Source of the DNA: Phytoactinopolyspora halotolerans
GTDB lineage: Bacteria; Actinomycetota; Actinomycetes; Jiangellales; Jiangellaceae
Assembly (NCBI RefSeq): GCF_010550675.1
Contig: NZ_JAAGOA010000025.1
Span: 1-64,000, forward strand
DNA length: 64,000 nt
Direction: 5' to 3'
Position numbers and translations under genes: made by a program
In this document: in pieces, positions 1-8,036 of the stretch
Layout of the letters: every line of letters starts with the position of its first letter
How positions within the stretch are numbered: position 1 is the first letter of the stretch
Notes under the pieces: generated by a model
Told to the model about the DNA's origin: nothing
The model's input: only the letters and a program-made list of their open reading frames with translations
Databases searched by the model: none

Positions 1-104
1 GCGTCATCACCCGCACCGCCTACGGCTTCAAAGACCCCCACGCCCTCATCGCCCTGGCCATGCTCGCCCTCGGCGGATACCGCCCCGCCCTCCCCGGCCG
101 CTAA
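1..104 (+). CDS. Transposase C-terminus (ISL3-like), partial
   Basis: The window opens inside a reading frame that ends with TAA at 102-104. The last 33 residues contain TRTAYGFKDPHALIALAML followed by LGGYRP. This resembles the C-terminal tail of actinobacterial ISL3-family transposases (the aromatic-glycine 'YGF' segment, then a hydrophobic helix). Only the 3' end is visible, so neither the catalytic residues nor an inverted repeat on the left side can be checked. No obvious terminal inverted repeat was recognised in the 27 bases before the next gene. Family assignment rests on recall of a short tail and is moderate. Confidence 0.5.
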   Translation, partial: VITRTAYGFKDPHALIALAMLALGGYRPALPGR

Positions 105-131
105 CCCACGGATCGGGACGGAGAGCCTCAT

Positions 132-1607
132 TTAGGTGAGGCGCTCGATGAGGTGGGCGAGGGCCGCGCCGGCCTGCGGCTGCGCACGGCCGAGTTGCGG
201 CGCGGGGGTGTGGTCGATCTCGTCCAGTACTCGTGCGAAGGTGCCCAGCTGTGCGCGTGCCAGCCGGGCGTCGAACCATCGTCGACCGCCGTCGTGCGCC
301 TCGGCCACCAGGTACGACGGCCCGGACACCAGCGAGATGGTGGGCAACCCGGCCCGATACAACCCGGCGCCCTCGCCGAAGTACACACCGAACGCCGGAC
401 GCAATGTGACCGGTCGACGCGGGCGCTGCAGCCGGCAGGCAGCCTGGTAGATCCGCTCCATCTCCGGGTTTCCCGTGTACACCAGTTCGTGCGCGGGCAA
501 TCCGGTCGGTGCGTACTGGGTACGGCCGCGCCGATCCTCCCACTCCATGGCCCCCAGGTGTTCTACCGTGACGCCGGCCACCGCACGGTGATGCCGCGCC
601 GCTCCGTCCCACAGATCATGGTGACTTTCCAGCCACGTGCTCGTCGCCTGGCCGTGGTGGTCGACGGCGAGGTCAGGCATGCGGAAATGCCCGGTGACGA
701 AGGTGAAGACATGCCGGCGCCGCCACCGCGGGTTCCCGTTCCCGAGACCGTAGCGAGCAAGCGCCAGCAGGGCGAGGCCACCGTTCTCCTCGATGAGGTT
801 CGGGCCGTCGGTGTGCGTGTTGACCACCACGGTCTCGTCGGTACGGCTGGGATCCGCGCCGGCCACTTCGGTCCAGATGGTGTGCGTGGCCGCATTGTCG
901 GTGACCGCGGCCTCCAGGACGACGGTCGCGTCCTCGCCTCGTCGTGCGGCGTCGATCAGCACGTCGCCGCTGGGGCCGTCCACCCACAGCGCCGGGCAGC
1001 CCTGATAGGTCGTGGTGAACGGCAGCACCTGCCCGGCCGCGTTATCCGTGGAGACCGACCGCCATACGCAGACGACGGCGCGGACACCGGCCGCACGCGC
1101 GGCGGCGATGTCAGGTGGCCGGACGAACGAACCCAGCATCGGGTTGGTCAGCGTCAGCGGCAGCCGTCCCGATCGACGTCGCAGGAGGGCGGTCGGGACG
1201 GGAGGGTTCGGCACGTCGACGATGGCGATTCGGCCGGCAGCACCCGTGAAGGACCCCGGCGCTCTGCCGCAGTGTGCCAACGGCGCCGTGATCCCGTCCG
1301 CGGGTGTCTCCCCCGAGTACGGGAACGGCGATGTCACGTGCAGCCTACGGCGTTCTCCGGAGTCCAAGTGCAGCTCGGCGCGACGCGGTTCCCACCGGCG
1401 GAACCGCAGCTCGTCGCGATGAACCTTGAGCCCGGCAGCCTCCAGCCGCTCCGCGAGCATGTCCACATAGCGCTGGTGCGCGGCCGTCCCGGTCAGCCGC
1501 GAGCCCAGCCCGGCCAGTTCCTCGTTCCAGCGCGTGAATTCGCTCAGATCTGGCAATGTCGCCACGGTGGCACCACCTGTCACCCGTTTGACGATCCTGT
1601 CCCCCAC
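132..1607 (-). CDS. M28-like metallopeptidase family protein
   Basis: A 491-residue protein. Its N-terminal part (about residues 15-75) has the helical pattern of M28 aminopeptidases (GSRLTGT, then YVDMLAERLEAAGLKVH). A middle segment (about 110-260) resembles a PA-type insert. Then comes NTHTDGPNLIEENGGLALL (about 270-290), which occupies the place where M28 enzymes carry their metal-binding His and Asp. The usual H-x-D motif is altered (HTDG), and a later HDLWDGAARHHR segment is also non-standard, so catalytic activity is uncertain. No signal peptide is visible, so it is probably cytoplasmic. It stands alone, with a tandem heptamer just upstream of its start. Start choice is provisional; an internal GTG before ATLPDLSE is possible. 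Confidence 0.6.
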   Translation of the reverse strand: MGDRIVKRVTGGATVATLPDLSEFTRWNEELAGLGSRLTGTAAHQRYVDMLAERLEAAGLKVHRDELRFRRWEPRRAELHLDSGERRRLHVTSPFPYSGETPADGITAPLAHCGRAPGSFTGAAGRIAIVDVPNPPVPTALLRRRSGRLPLTLTNPMLGSFVRPPDIAAARAAGVRAVVCVWRSVSTDNAAGQVLPFTTTYQGCPALWVDGPSGDVLIDAARRGEDATVVLEAAVTDNAATHTIWTEVAGADPSRTDETVVVNTHTDGPNLIEENGGLALLALARYGLGNGNPRWRRRHVFTFVTGHFRMPDLAVDHHGQATSTWLESHHDLWDGAARHHRAVAGVTVEHLGAMEWEDRRGRTQYAPTGLPAHELVYTGNPEMERIYQAACRLQRPRRPVTLRPAFGVYFGEGAGLYRAGLPTISLVSGPSYLVAEAHDGGRRWFDARLARAQLGTFARVLDEIDHTPAPQLGRAQPQAGAALAHLIERLT

Positions 1608-1650
1608 CGCGCGTGCGGGAAACGTCCTGCACCGTAAGGCCCGCTACCTT

Positions 1651-1681
1651 GCACCCTGCACCCTGCACCCTGCACCCTGCA
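1651..1681. repeat. Tandem heptamer repeat (GCACCCT)4
   Basis: Four perfect back-to-back copies of GCACCCT plus a partial fifth copy (GCA). They lie 44 bases upstream of the M28-like peptidase start and just past the end of the broken HEPN gene. Short perfect tandem repeats of this kind are prone to slippage. The position in the presumed leader or promoter of the peptidase could make its length matter for expression, but that is inference. Confidence 0.85.
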
Positions 1682-1706
1682 GGACACTATCGCGAGCGAG
1701 CCACAT

Positions 1707-2116
1707 TCATGCTGTCTCAGCGAGCGCTCGCTGAGCCACATCCACAAGACGGTCCATGCTGCGTCGCACGCTTCGCAACCGATGATCCGGCAGCGGATCG
1801 CCCGAGTAGCGCACCTGATCCTTGATCGCCAGCACCTTGGACAGGTCCTTGGCAAGCTGTTGGCCGTCAGGCCGTACCTCTCCCAACAGTCTCGTAGCAG
1901 CCCGATGGTCCTCACCGGCGTGGTAACGGCCTAACCTCAGGCAACGATCGCGTCCGCGGCGGCGATGGCCGCTAGGACGGCATTGCCAGCGGCGGCGCTA
2001 TGCGCAAACTGGCGATCTTCGGACGCGACCAGTTCGGCAAGCTGCCGGTACTCCCCCGCGACGGCCGCTCGCGCAACCGCCAAGGCACGATGACCAGGAC
2101 GCTCCCGAGGGGTCAC
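1707..2116 (-). pseudogene. HEPN-domain gene, frameshifted
   Basis: Translation begins at a GTG (2114-2116) that overlaps the stop of the upstream nucleotidyltransferase gene (GTGA), so the two were coupled. The first frame reads GHRALAVARAAVAGEYRQLA, then ASEDRQFAHSAAAGNAVLAA and IAAADAIVA, and hits TGA at about 1937. The protein resumes at once in another frame with LRLGRYHAGEDHRAATRLL, then LAKDLSKVLAIKDQVRYSG, and ends at 1707. The total is 410 bases (not a multiple of three), consistent with one lost base near 1938. Together the parts look like a small helical HEPN-type protein (about 136 residues). HEPN proteins paired with MNT nucleotidyltransferases act as RNase toxins; here the toxin-like member looks inactivated unless frameshifting occurs. 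Confidence 0.75.
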
Positions 2117-2736
2117 CGGACTCTCCGCAGCAGAGTGGGAAATGACGAGCCAACGAGTGTGATGGCGTCGCGGCGCCACTCCGCAATGAGGGAGTGTTCA
2201 GATGACACCATCTGGCCGAGTTCCGCTTCGCTGACTTGGAACCAGCTGGCCCAGTTGCCGGTCCACCTATAGATCATCTGTCCAGAGCGAGCCAGTTGAT
2301 CATCCCATTCTTCCTGCTCACTCTCTGCTGCGAGTGGTTCGTGCACGACCAGGATGTCGATGTCGGAACTTGTGCTTCCGTCGCCCCGGGCAGCCGATCC
2401 ATACAAAGAGGCATGGAGCGCAGGCGGATGCCAGCCTGCGAACTCCCCACGGAGCAGGTTCATCACCCTACTCCGCAGCGTTGCAAGAGCAACGGCATGA
2501 TCCGTAGCCACATGGTCGCGGTTGAGCCGCACGAGGTGAACGCCCGGCTCCGCCTCGACGGTCACCATCCCGTGCTCAGATAGTTGGATAACGACCTGAC
2601 GCGCACGTGTCTGGGAGATATCTGCCAAACGAGCAAGCTGGCGGACGCTGATCGGCCTATCGGAACCCGCCAGGCTCCTGAGGACCGCGGCAGTGCTGCG
2701 CGACATGACCGCAGTGCTGGGATCGCTCCAGTCCAT
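2113..2736 (-). CDS. HTH-MNT nucleotidyltransferase (antitoxin-like)
   Basis: About 207 residues from the chosen ATG. The N-terminal third is a winged helix (SVRQLARLADISQTRARQVV). The second half is a minimal nucleotidyltransferase with the hallmark LYGSAARGDGSTSSDIDILV: the G-S motif followed by the D-x-D metal pair. MNT proteins next to HEPN proteins form toxin-antitoxin modules in which the MNT adenylylates and silences the HEPN RNase. The fused HTH suggests autoregulation, and two dyads lie upstream (2773-2820). The last codons overlap the HEPN start. An upstream in-frame ATG (before CSDELISE) is possible but would place the N-terminus across the AT-rich promoter-like region. Confidence 0.8.
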   Translation of the reverse strand: MDWSDPSTAVMSRSTAAVLRSLAGSDRPISVRQLARLADISQTRARQVVIQLSEHGMVTVEAEPGVHLVRLNRDHVATDHAVALATLRSRVMNLLRGEFAGWHPPALHASLYGSAARGDGSTSSDIDILVVHEPLAAESEQEEWDDQLARSGQMIYRWTGNWASWFQVSEAELGQMVSSEHSLIAEWRRDAITLVGSSFPTLLRRVR

Positions 2737-2772
2737 GACTCGCCCCACGTCCACAAGGTGATCTAAAAAAAT

Positions 2773-2820
2773 GAACTCAACCGATTCTGATATAAGTTCA
2801 TCTGAACACATATTGAGTTC
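2773..2820. promoter_or_regulatory. Dyad-rich promoter region of the MNT gene
   Basis: An AT-rich stretch unlike its surroundings. It contains the perfect inverted pair GAACTCAA (2773-2780) and TTGAGTTC (2813-2820). Between them lies a second dyad, GTTCA-TC-TGAAC (2796-2807). The position just upstream of the MNT gene, whose product carries a winged helix, fits an autoregulatory operator. The assignment is by position and symmetry only. Confidence 0.5.
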
Positions 2821-2866
2821 TCGAGCCTGGTGGCCGATGGGATCGGCTCCCTGCACGACACGATCG

Positions 2867-4333
2867 CTACGGGAGGGAGACGGAGACGTACTTCGTCTCG
2901 AGGAACTCCTCGATCCCCTCGAAGCCGCCCTCGCGACCGATGCCGCTGGCCTTCACGCCGCCGAACGGCGCGGCGACGTTGGACACCATGCCGGCGTTCA
3001 GCCCGACCATCCCGGTCTCCAGGCCCTCGCAAATCCGCAGCGCGCGCTGGAGATCCCGGGTGTATACGTAGCTGACCAGCCCGTACTCGGTGTTGTTCGC
3101 CTGGGTCAGCGCCTCGTCGTCGGTCTTGAAGGTCGTGATCGGGGCAACCGGCCCGAACACTTCCTCGGCGAGGATCCGCGCACCGGCCGGAACGTCGGTA
3201 ACGACGGTCGGCTGGAAGAAATAGCCGACGTCGCCCACCCTGGAGCCGCCGGTCATCACCCGGCCGCCGCGCTCGACGGCGTCGCCCAGCAGCGTCTCCA
3301 CGGTGTCCCGCTGCTTGGCATTGATCAGCGGACCGATGTCGACGCCCTCCTCGGTGCCGCGCCCGACCCGCAGCGAAGACAGCCGGTCAGCGAGTCGTGA
3401 AGCGAACTCGTCGGCGATCGACTCCTGTACGTGGAACCGATTCGCCGCCGTGCACGCCTCGCCGATGTTGCGTGTCTTGGCCACCACCGCCCCGTCAACC
3501 GCGGCGTCCAGGTCCGCGTCATCGAAGATGAGGAACGGCGCGTTACCGCCCAGCTCCATCGAGACCCGCAACACCTGCTGTGCCGACTGCTCGATCAGCA
3601 TCCGGCCCACCTGCGTGGAGCCGGTGAACGAGAGCTTGCGCAGCCGGGGATCGCGGATGATCGGCTCGGAGACGGCGCCGGACGACGTCGTCGGGATGAC
3701 GTTCAGCACGCCGTCGGGCAGCCCCGCCTCGGCCAGGATCGATGCCAGCGCCAGCATCGAGAGCGGCGTCTCCGCGGCCGGCTTCATCACCATCGTGCAG
3801 CCCGCGGCGACGGCCGGCCCGATCTTGCGCGTGCCCATGGCCATCGGGAAATTCCATGGGGTGATGAAGAACGACGGACCGACGGGCTGCTTCATGGTCA
3901 GCACCCGACTGCCGCCGGTGGGCGCGACCGAGTAGCGCCCGGCCACCCGGACAGCCTCCTCGGAGAACCAGCGGAAGAACTCCGCCGCGTAGGTGACCTC
4001 GGCGCGCGACTCCGCCAGGGATTTGCCCATCTCCAGCGTCATCAGCAGGGCGAGATCTTCGCTGCGCTCGGTGATCAGCTCGAACGCGGAACGCAAGATC
4101 TCCCCGCGGGTGCGCGGCGGCGTCTCCGCCCACGCCTGCTGGGCCGCGACCGCCGCGGTGAGTGCGGCGTCACCGTCCTCGGGCGTCGCATCCGCCACCG
4201 TCGTCAGAGCTTCACCCGTCGCCGGGTCCTCGACGTCGAACCTCGCACCCGACGACGCGTCCCGCCAACTTCCGCCGATGAACAGCCCTGTCGGAACGCT
4301 CCCCAAGACAGCTTGCTCTCGCTCGGACACCAT
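2867..4333 (-). CDS. Aldehyde dehydrogenase, GabD-like
   Basis: 488 residues, the usual length of NAD(P)-dependent aldehyde dehydrogenases. Visible motifs in order are ITPWNFPMAMGTRKIGPA (cofactor-binding loop, Lys in MVMKPAAETP), SFTGSTQVGR, MELGGNAPFLIFDDAD (general-base Glu) and GEACTAANR (nucleophile Cys), then EVFGPVAP and FGGVKASGIGREGG near the end. The pattern is closest to the succinate-semialdehyde dehydrogenase branch, but the context (sugar or polyol operon) suggests it oxidises an aldehyde from an aldolase step. It is the last gene of the leftward operon, 119 bases after the epimerase gene. The precise substrate cannot be read from the sequence. Confidence 0.85.
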   Translation of the reverse strand: MVSEREQAVLGSVPTGLFIGGSWRDASSGARFDVEDPATGEALTTVADATPEDGDAALTAAVAAQQAWAETPPRTRGEILRSAFELITERSEDLALLMTLEMGKSLAESRAEVTYAAEFFRWFSEEAVRVAGRYSVAPTGGSRVLTMKQPVGPSFFITPWNFPMAMGTRKIGPAVAAGCTMVMKPAAETPLSMLALASILAEAGLPDGVLNVIPTTSSGAVSEPIIRDPRLRKLSFTGSTQVGRMLIEQSAQQVLRVSMELGGNAPFLIFDDADLDAAVDGAVVAKTRNIGEACTAANRFHVQESIADEFASRLADRLSSLRVGRGTEEGVDIGPLINAKQRDTVETLLGDAVERGGRVMTGGSRVGDVGYFFQPTVVTDVPAGARILAEEVFGPVAPITTFKTDDEALTQANNTEYGLVSYVYTRDLQRALRICEGLETGMVGLNAGMVSNVAAPFGGVKASGIGREGGFEGIEEFLETKYVSVSLP

Positions 4334-4452
4334 CTCTATCCTTCCCGGCCGACACGTGCTCTCCCCTCACGCTACCCACGCCGGCGCCGACGGCGATCCC
4401 CCGAACGGGGAAACGTGATGCATAAGCCGGCCGTATCGGAGAACCGGTAGCA

Positions 4453-5388
4453 CTATCGGTCTTCCGATACCCAAAGCTCCGGACTCACCTCGGCCCGTAT
4501 CCAGTCGGTGACCGATGCGTGCGTGGGTGCCCACCCGAGTTCGGCGCGAGCACGACGAGCGCGGACTCGACTGTTGGACCCGAGCGCGTAAACGGCCACC
4601 TCATACCCCCACTCGGCAACAGCCTCCTCGACACTCCACGGCTGCGGCTCGCCCAGGCCCAGAGCGTCGGAGATCGCTTCGCACATCGTCCGGTACGACG
4701 CCTCGCCGTTCTCCACAAAGTAGAACGACCCGGCCGGGGCGTCGGCCAGAGCGCGGATGTACAGCTCGCACATGTCCTCAATGTGGACGTTCGACCAGAC
4801 GTTGCGACCAGGGCCGACATGCCGGGTGACGCCACTGGCCCGAGCCTGCCGGATCAGCCGGGGCAGCTGCACGCTGTCGGGCTTGATGCCCTGTCCGGTT
4901 CCGTAGATCAGGCTGTTGCACAGCACGACGGAACGCACGTCTCGGTCGGCGCCGGCCAGTACGGCCCGATCGATGCCGACGCGGGCAGCTTTGTCGTCGG
5001 TCGGCTCCCATCCGCTGCCCGGCTCCACGGCGTCCTCGCTGTAGACCATGGGGCTGTACTCCCCGTTGGACGCATCGCCGACGATGCTCGAGCCGCTGGT
5101 ATGAATCAGCGGCTTGCCGCTTCCGGCCAGCGCATCCACCAGCGCTTCCACCGCGCCGGCGTGATCGCTGTCAGCGGCGTTGATCACCGCGTCAGCACGA
5201 CACGCCTCCCGCGCGAGCGTGTCGCCATCGTCCAGGTCGGCCAGCACCGGCTCGGCACCGAGGCCGGCGACGTCGTCTGCCTGGCTGTTGCCACGGTGCA
5301 GAGCGCGGACGCTGTGCCCGTCCGCTACCAACCGCCGGACCAGCGAGCCTCCGATGTATCCGGTGGCTCCAGTGAGAAAGATGTTCAT
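4453..5388 (-). CDS. NAD-dependent epimerase/dehydratase family protein
   Basis: 311 residues with an N-terminal Rossmann fold (FLTGATGYIGGSLVRRLVAD, the G-x-x-G-x-x-G signature of extended SDRs). LAREACRADAVINAADS and LIHTSGSSIVGD segments follow as in nucleoside-sugar epimerases and related reductases. The classical Y-x-x-x-K pair is not obvious at its usual place after the Ser-containing strand, so this may be an atypical SDR acting as a reductase or epimerase on a free or phosphorylated sugar. It lies 27 bases downstream of the aldolase gene in the same operon. A role as a sugar isomerase or reductase is inferred from context. Confidence 0.75.
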   Translation of the reverse strand: MNIFLTGATGYIGGSLVRRLVADGHSVRALHRGNSQADDVAGLGAEPVLADLDDGDTLAREACRADAVINAADSDHAGAVEALVDALAGSGKPLIHTSGSSIVGDASNGEYSPMVYSEDAVEPGSGWEPTDDKAARVGIDRAVLAGADRDVRSVVLCNSLIYGTGQGIKPDSVQLPRLIRQARASGVTRHVGPGRNVWSNVHIEDMCELYIRALADAPAGSFYFVENGEASYRTMCEAISDALGLGEPQPWSVEEAVAEWGYEVAVYALGSNSRVRARRARAELGWAPTHASVTDWIRAEVSPELWVSEDR

Positions 5389-5415
5389 GACACTCCCGAG
5401 TGTTGCAGTGTGACG

Positions 5416-6276
5416 TTACGAGGTGACGAGGCTGGATGGATCTTCGAAGAGGATGCTGCCTGCGGTCACGGCATCGGCGCCGTCGTGCACGATGGCCGAC
5501 AATGCTCGCAGGATCCGCTCCGGTTCCGGGTGCTGATAGACGTTGCGGCCATACACAATCCCGGATGCTCCTTGCTTCATCAGCTCCGCGGTGCGCTCCA
5601 GCATCTCGGTGTCGCCGATGCGGCCGCCGCCCCGGACCAGAACCGGCGTGCCGCCGGCCACGTCGATCACCCGGTGGTATTGCTGCGGGTCGGTACACGG
5701 GTCCGCCTTGATGATGTCGGCACCGAGTTCCGCCGCCTGCCGCACGAGCGCAGTGATGCTCGCCAGGTCGCCGTCCACCTGGTATCCACCGGCCGCCTCG
5801 TTGGGCGCCATGACCAGCGGCTCTACCATCAGTGGCATGCCGATGCGTTCGCTTTCCCGGCGTAGCGCGGAGATGTTCGCCACGCATTGTTCGTGCAGCT
5901 CCGGCTCGTCCGGCAACAACAGGAGGTTCGCGACGACGCACACGGCGTCCTCCCGTACAGCGGTCTGCAGCGCGTGGTCCATGAGACGGGAGAAGGTGTG
6001 CCGGGGAACGGACGGTCCGTATACGTTGGACACATCGGTCCGCAAGGCGAGCGCAGGCGGACGTCCTCCGGGAACTCCGCGCAGCAACGGCGCCATCCCC
6101 GGCGTCAGTTGAATGGTGTCCGGGCCGGCGGCGACGACGGCACGGACCACCGATCTCATGTCCTCGATACCCGGTAGCAACGAGATCTCGTTGGTCATGC
6201 CGTGGTCGATGGCGACGTTGAGACATGTTCCGCTTCTGTGGAACATGCGCATCATCCGTGCTTGTACGCTCATCAC
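5416..6276 (-). CDS. Class I aldolase, DhnA/LsrF-type
   Basis: 286 residues of the DeoC/LacD/FbaB-like TIM-barrel superfamily. NVAIDHGMTNE near residue 20 and GADIIKADPCTDPQQY near residue 190 match the family's active site; the Lys in IIKAD is the expected Schiff-base residue. GGTPVLVRGGGRIGDTEML matches the phosphate-binding loop. Relatives cleave or thiolyse phosphorylated ketoses (FbaB, LsrF). The gene starts only 5 bases after the DhaL stop, so it is tightly co-transcribed with a dihydroxyacetone-kinase-type enzyme, and it may split the phosphorylated product. A second ATG (the second residue) could equally be the start. Confidence 0.8.
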   Translation of the reverse strand: MMSVQARMMRMFHRSGTCLNVAIDHGMTNEISLLPGIEDMRSVVRAVVAAGPDTIQLTPGMAPLLRGVPGGRPPALALRTDVSNVYGPSVPRHTFSRLMDHALQTAVREDAVCVVANLLLLPDEPELHEQCVANISALRRESERIGMPLMVEPLVMAPNEAAGGYQVDGDLASITALVRQAAELGADIIKADPCTDPQQYHRVIDVAGGTPVLVRGGGRIGDTEMLERTAELMKQGASGIVYGRNVYQHPEPERILRALSAIVHDGADAVTAGSILFEDPSSLVTS

Positions 6277-6281
6277 ACTCC

Positions 6282-6968
6282 CTATGCATCGGTTGACGAC
6301 GTGGCAGGATCGCGGCGCCGACCCTGACCGTCGTGGTCTTCGGCCCAGTCGGCCATCGCCTCGAAGACGATCGCCGTCGACAGCGCGCCGGGGTCGACGA
6401 ACCCGAGCGCACGCTCACCTAGCGTCCGGGCCTTGCCGAACCGGGCGACGTATCCCTTCGTGGCCTCCGCCCCGCTACGCGCGGCACTTGCGGCCGCCCT
6501 CAGCGCGCTCGCTAGGCCTACCTCACCGGAGTCGGCACTCTGCCGCAGTGACCGCACTGCCGGCTCCAGGGCGTCCACCAAAGTCTTGTCGCCGGTCTGC
6601 GCCCTGCCACGCCGGCACACCTCGGCCAGCGACCGCTCGAAATGCCTCGTCAGCTCGTCCAGAGACAACGTGTGCGATGACTCCGCTTCCACGTCGCCTC
6701 TGAACAGCACGCCGAACAGAACTCCGGAGGCGCCACCCATGGTGCTGATCAAGCAGTCACCGACGGAGCGGAACGGTACAAACGCGTCGTCGAAGCCGTC
6801 GCCCTCGAGACGTTCGGCGGCTGCAGTGAAGCCTCGCCGCATGCCCAGCCCGTGGTCGCCGTCTCCGATCGCCCGGTCCGCGGCACACAGCAGGTTCTGG
6901 CTGGCCACGATCCGCTCCGCCACGGCGAGGAGCATCCGGCGCACGTCCTCGACCGTCATCACCCTCAT
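6282..6968 (-). CDS. DhaL-type subunit of a DAK-family kinase
   Basis: 228 residues. The first part shows ADRAIGDGDHGLGMRRGF, the DhaL ADP-Mg binding signature with three Asp residues (D-G-D-H-G). TMGGASGVLFGVLF and GDKTLVDALEPA follow, also diagnostic of DhaL. The C-terminus extends past the usual domain by a charged tail (WAEDHDGQGRRRD). The start overlaps the DhaK stop (ATGA), so the subunits are coupled. No DhaM/PTS phosphodonor gene is present nearby, which points to an ATP-dependent two-subunit kinase. In mycobacteria DAK-family kinases phosphorylate C4 ketoses such as erythrulose; dihydroxyacetone is the other candidate substrate. Confidence 0.88.
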   Translation of the reverse strand: MRVMTVEDVRRMLLAVAERIVASQNLLCAADRAIGDGDHGLGMRRGFTAAAERLEGDGFDDAFVPFRSVGDCLISTMGGASGVLFGVLFRGDVEAESSHTLSLDELTRHFERSLAEVCRRGRAQTGDKTLVDALEPAVRSLRQSADSGEVGLASALRAAASAARSGAEATKGYVARFGKARTLGERALGFVDPGALSTAIVFEAMADWAEDHDGQGRRRDPATSSTDA

Positions 6969-7987
6969 GCCCGGACCACCTCCGCCGGCGCCGCCTGGCC
7001 GCCGATGAAGAACGACGCCCGGGCCGGCATGTCGTAGTAGCGCTGCAACTGGGCGTCGAGGTGCAGCACGCTGATCGAGAAGCCATGCATCTCCTGGCTG
7101 GTGGCGTAGTTGCCCAGGTGAAAGTCGTGCACGTGGAGACCGCGCGCGTCGAGGTTGTGCCGGACACGACGAGCGATGATGTACAGCTCCGCCCGCGTCG
7201 TCGCGCCAAGCCCGTTGACCAGCACACACACGCGCTCACCGGCGTCCACCGGATGGTCGTCCACCAGGTAGGCCATCATCTGGTCCGCGGCCTCGTCAGC
7301 GGTCAGCATGGGCCCACGCCGTACTCCGGGCTCGCCGTGCATGCCGAGCCCGATTTCCATCTGCCCGTCCGGAAGTGTGAACGTCGGCTCGTGGCCACCC
7401 GGGATCGTCCCACCGGCGCTGGCCACGCCGATCGAGCGGGTGGCGGCATTCGCCCTGGCAGCAACGGCGTACACCGCCTCCAGATCGAGGCCGGCCTCCG
7501 CGGCGGAGCCGGCGATCCTGCTGGTGAAGAACCCTCCGGCTATCCCTCGCCGCTCGTCGGCGCGCTCCGCCGGAGCCGCCGCGAGGTCGTCGGTGATCCG
7601 TACGGTGCGCACCGGAATGCCGGCGGCTTGGAGTTCCTCCGCTGCCATGTCGAAGTTGAGGGCGTCTCCGGCGTAGTTGCCGTACACGAAGAGCACACCA
7701 TGGCCGCGCTCGACCGCACGTGCGGTGGCCACTATGGCATTCGGTGGCGGAGCGGCGAAGACGTCACCCTGGCAAACGGCGTCCGCGAACCCGGTGCCGA
7801 TGTACTCCAGCCACACGGGTTCGTGTCCGCTGCCGCCGCCGGACACCACCGCGACCTTGTCGCCGGGGACGCGCTTGGCCACCCCATACGTACCCGGAAC
7901 AGCGACGAACTCCGCGCCGTGTACCGCCAGGAAACCTTCGACCGTCTCGGCGGCCACCCGATCGGCATCGTTGATGAACTTGGTCAC
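6965..7987 (-). CDS. DhaK-type subunit of a DAK-family kinase
   Basis: 340 residues from GTG (TKFINDADRVAAETVEGFL), the canonical DhaK beginning. A longer in-frame extension exists but is unlike the family. VVSGGGSGHEPVWLEYIG contains the substrate-site Gly/His segment, and GLGMHGEPG carries the His that forms the covalent hemiaminal with the ketose carbonyl. GVLFVYGNYAGDALNFDMA and LVNGLGATTRAELYI are also family-typical. It starts 49 bases after the solute-binding protein gene and overlaps dhaL by 4 bases. Together the two subunits should phosphorylate a short-chain ketose imported by the upstream ABC transporter. Confidence 0.88.
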   Translation of the reverse strand: MTKFINDADRVAAETVEGFLAVHGAEFVAVPGTYGVAKRVPGDKVAVVSGGGSGHEPVWLEYIGTGFADAVCQGDVFAAPPPNAIVATARAVERGHGVLFVYGNYAGDALNFDMAAEELQAAGIPVRTVRITDDLAAAPAERADERRGIAGGFFTSRIAGSAAEAGLDLEAVYAVAARANAATRSIGVASAGGTIPGGHEPTFTLPDGQMEIGLGMHGEPGVRRGPMLTADEAADQMMAYLVDDHPVDAGERVCVLVNGLGATTRAELYIIARRVRHNLDARGLHVHDFHLGNYATSQEMHGFSISVLHLDAQLQRYYDMPARASFFIGGQAAPAEVVRA

Positions 7988-8036
7988 GCTCGTCCTTCCG
8001 TCGTGCGATGCGGGACGTGTCCCGGCGGAGCGGTGA

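Noticed and set aside
153..1637. A 494-residue plus-strand frame over the M28-like gene.
   Set aside because: Composition is Arg/Gly/Val-rich without motifs; the minus-strand frame has a consistent peptidase pattern.
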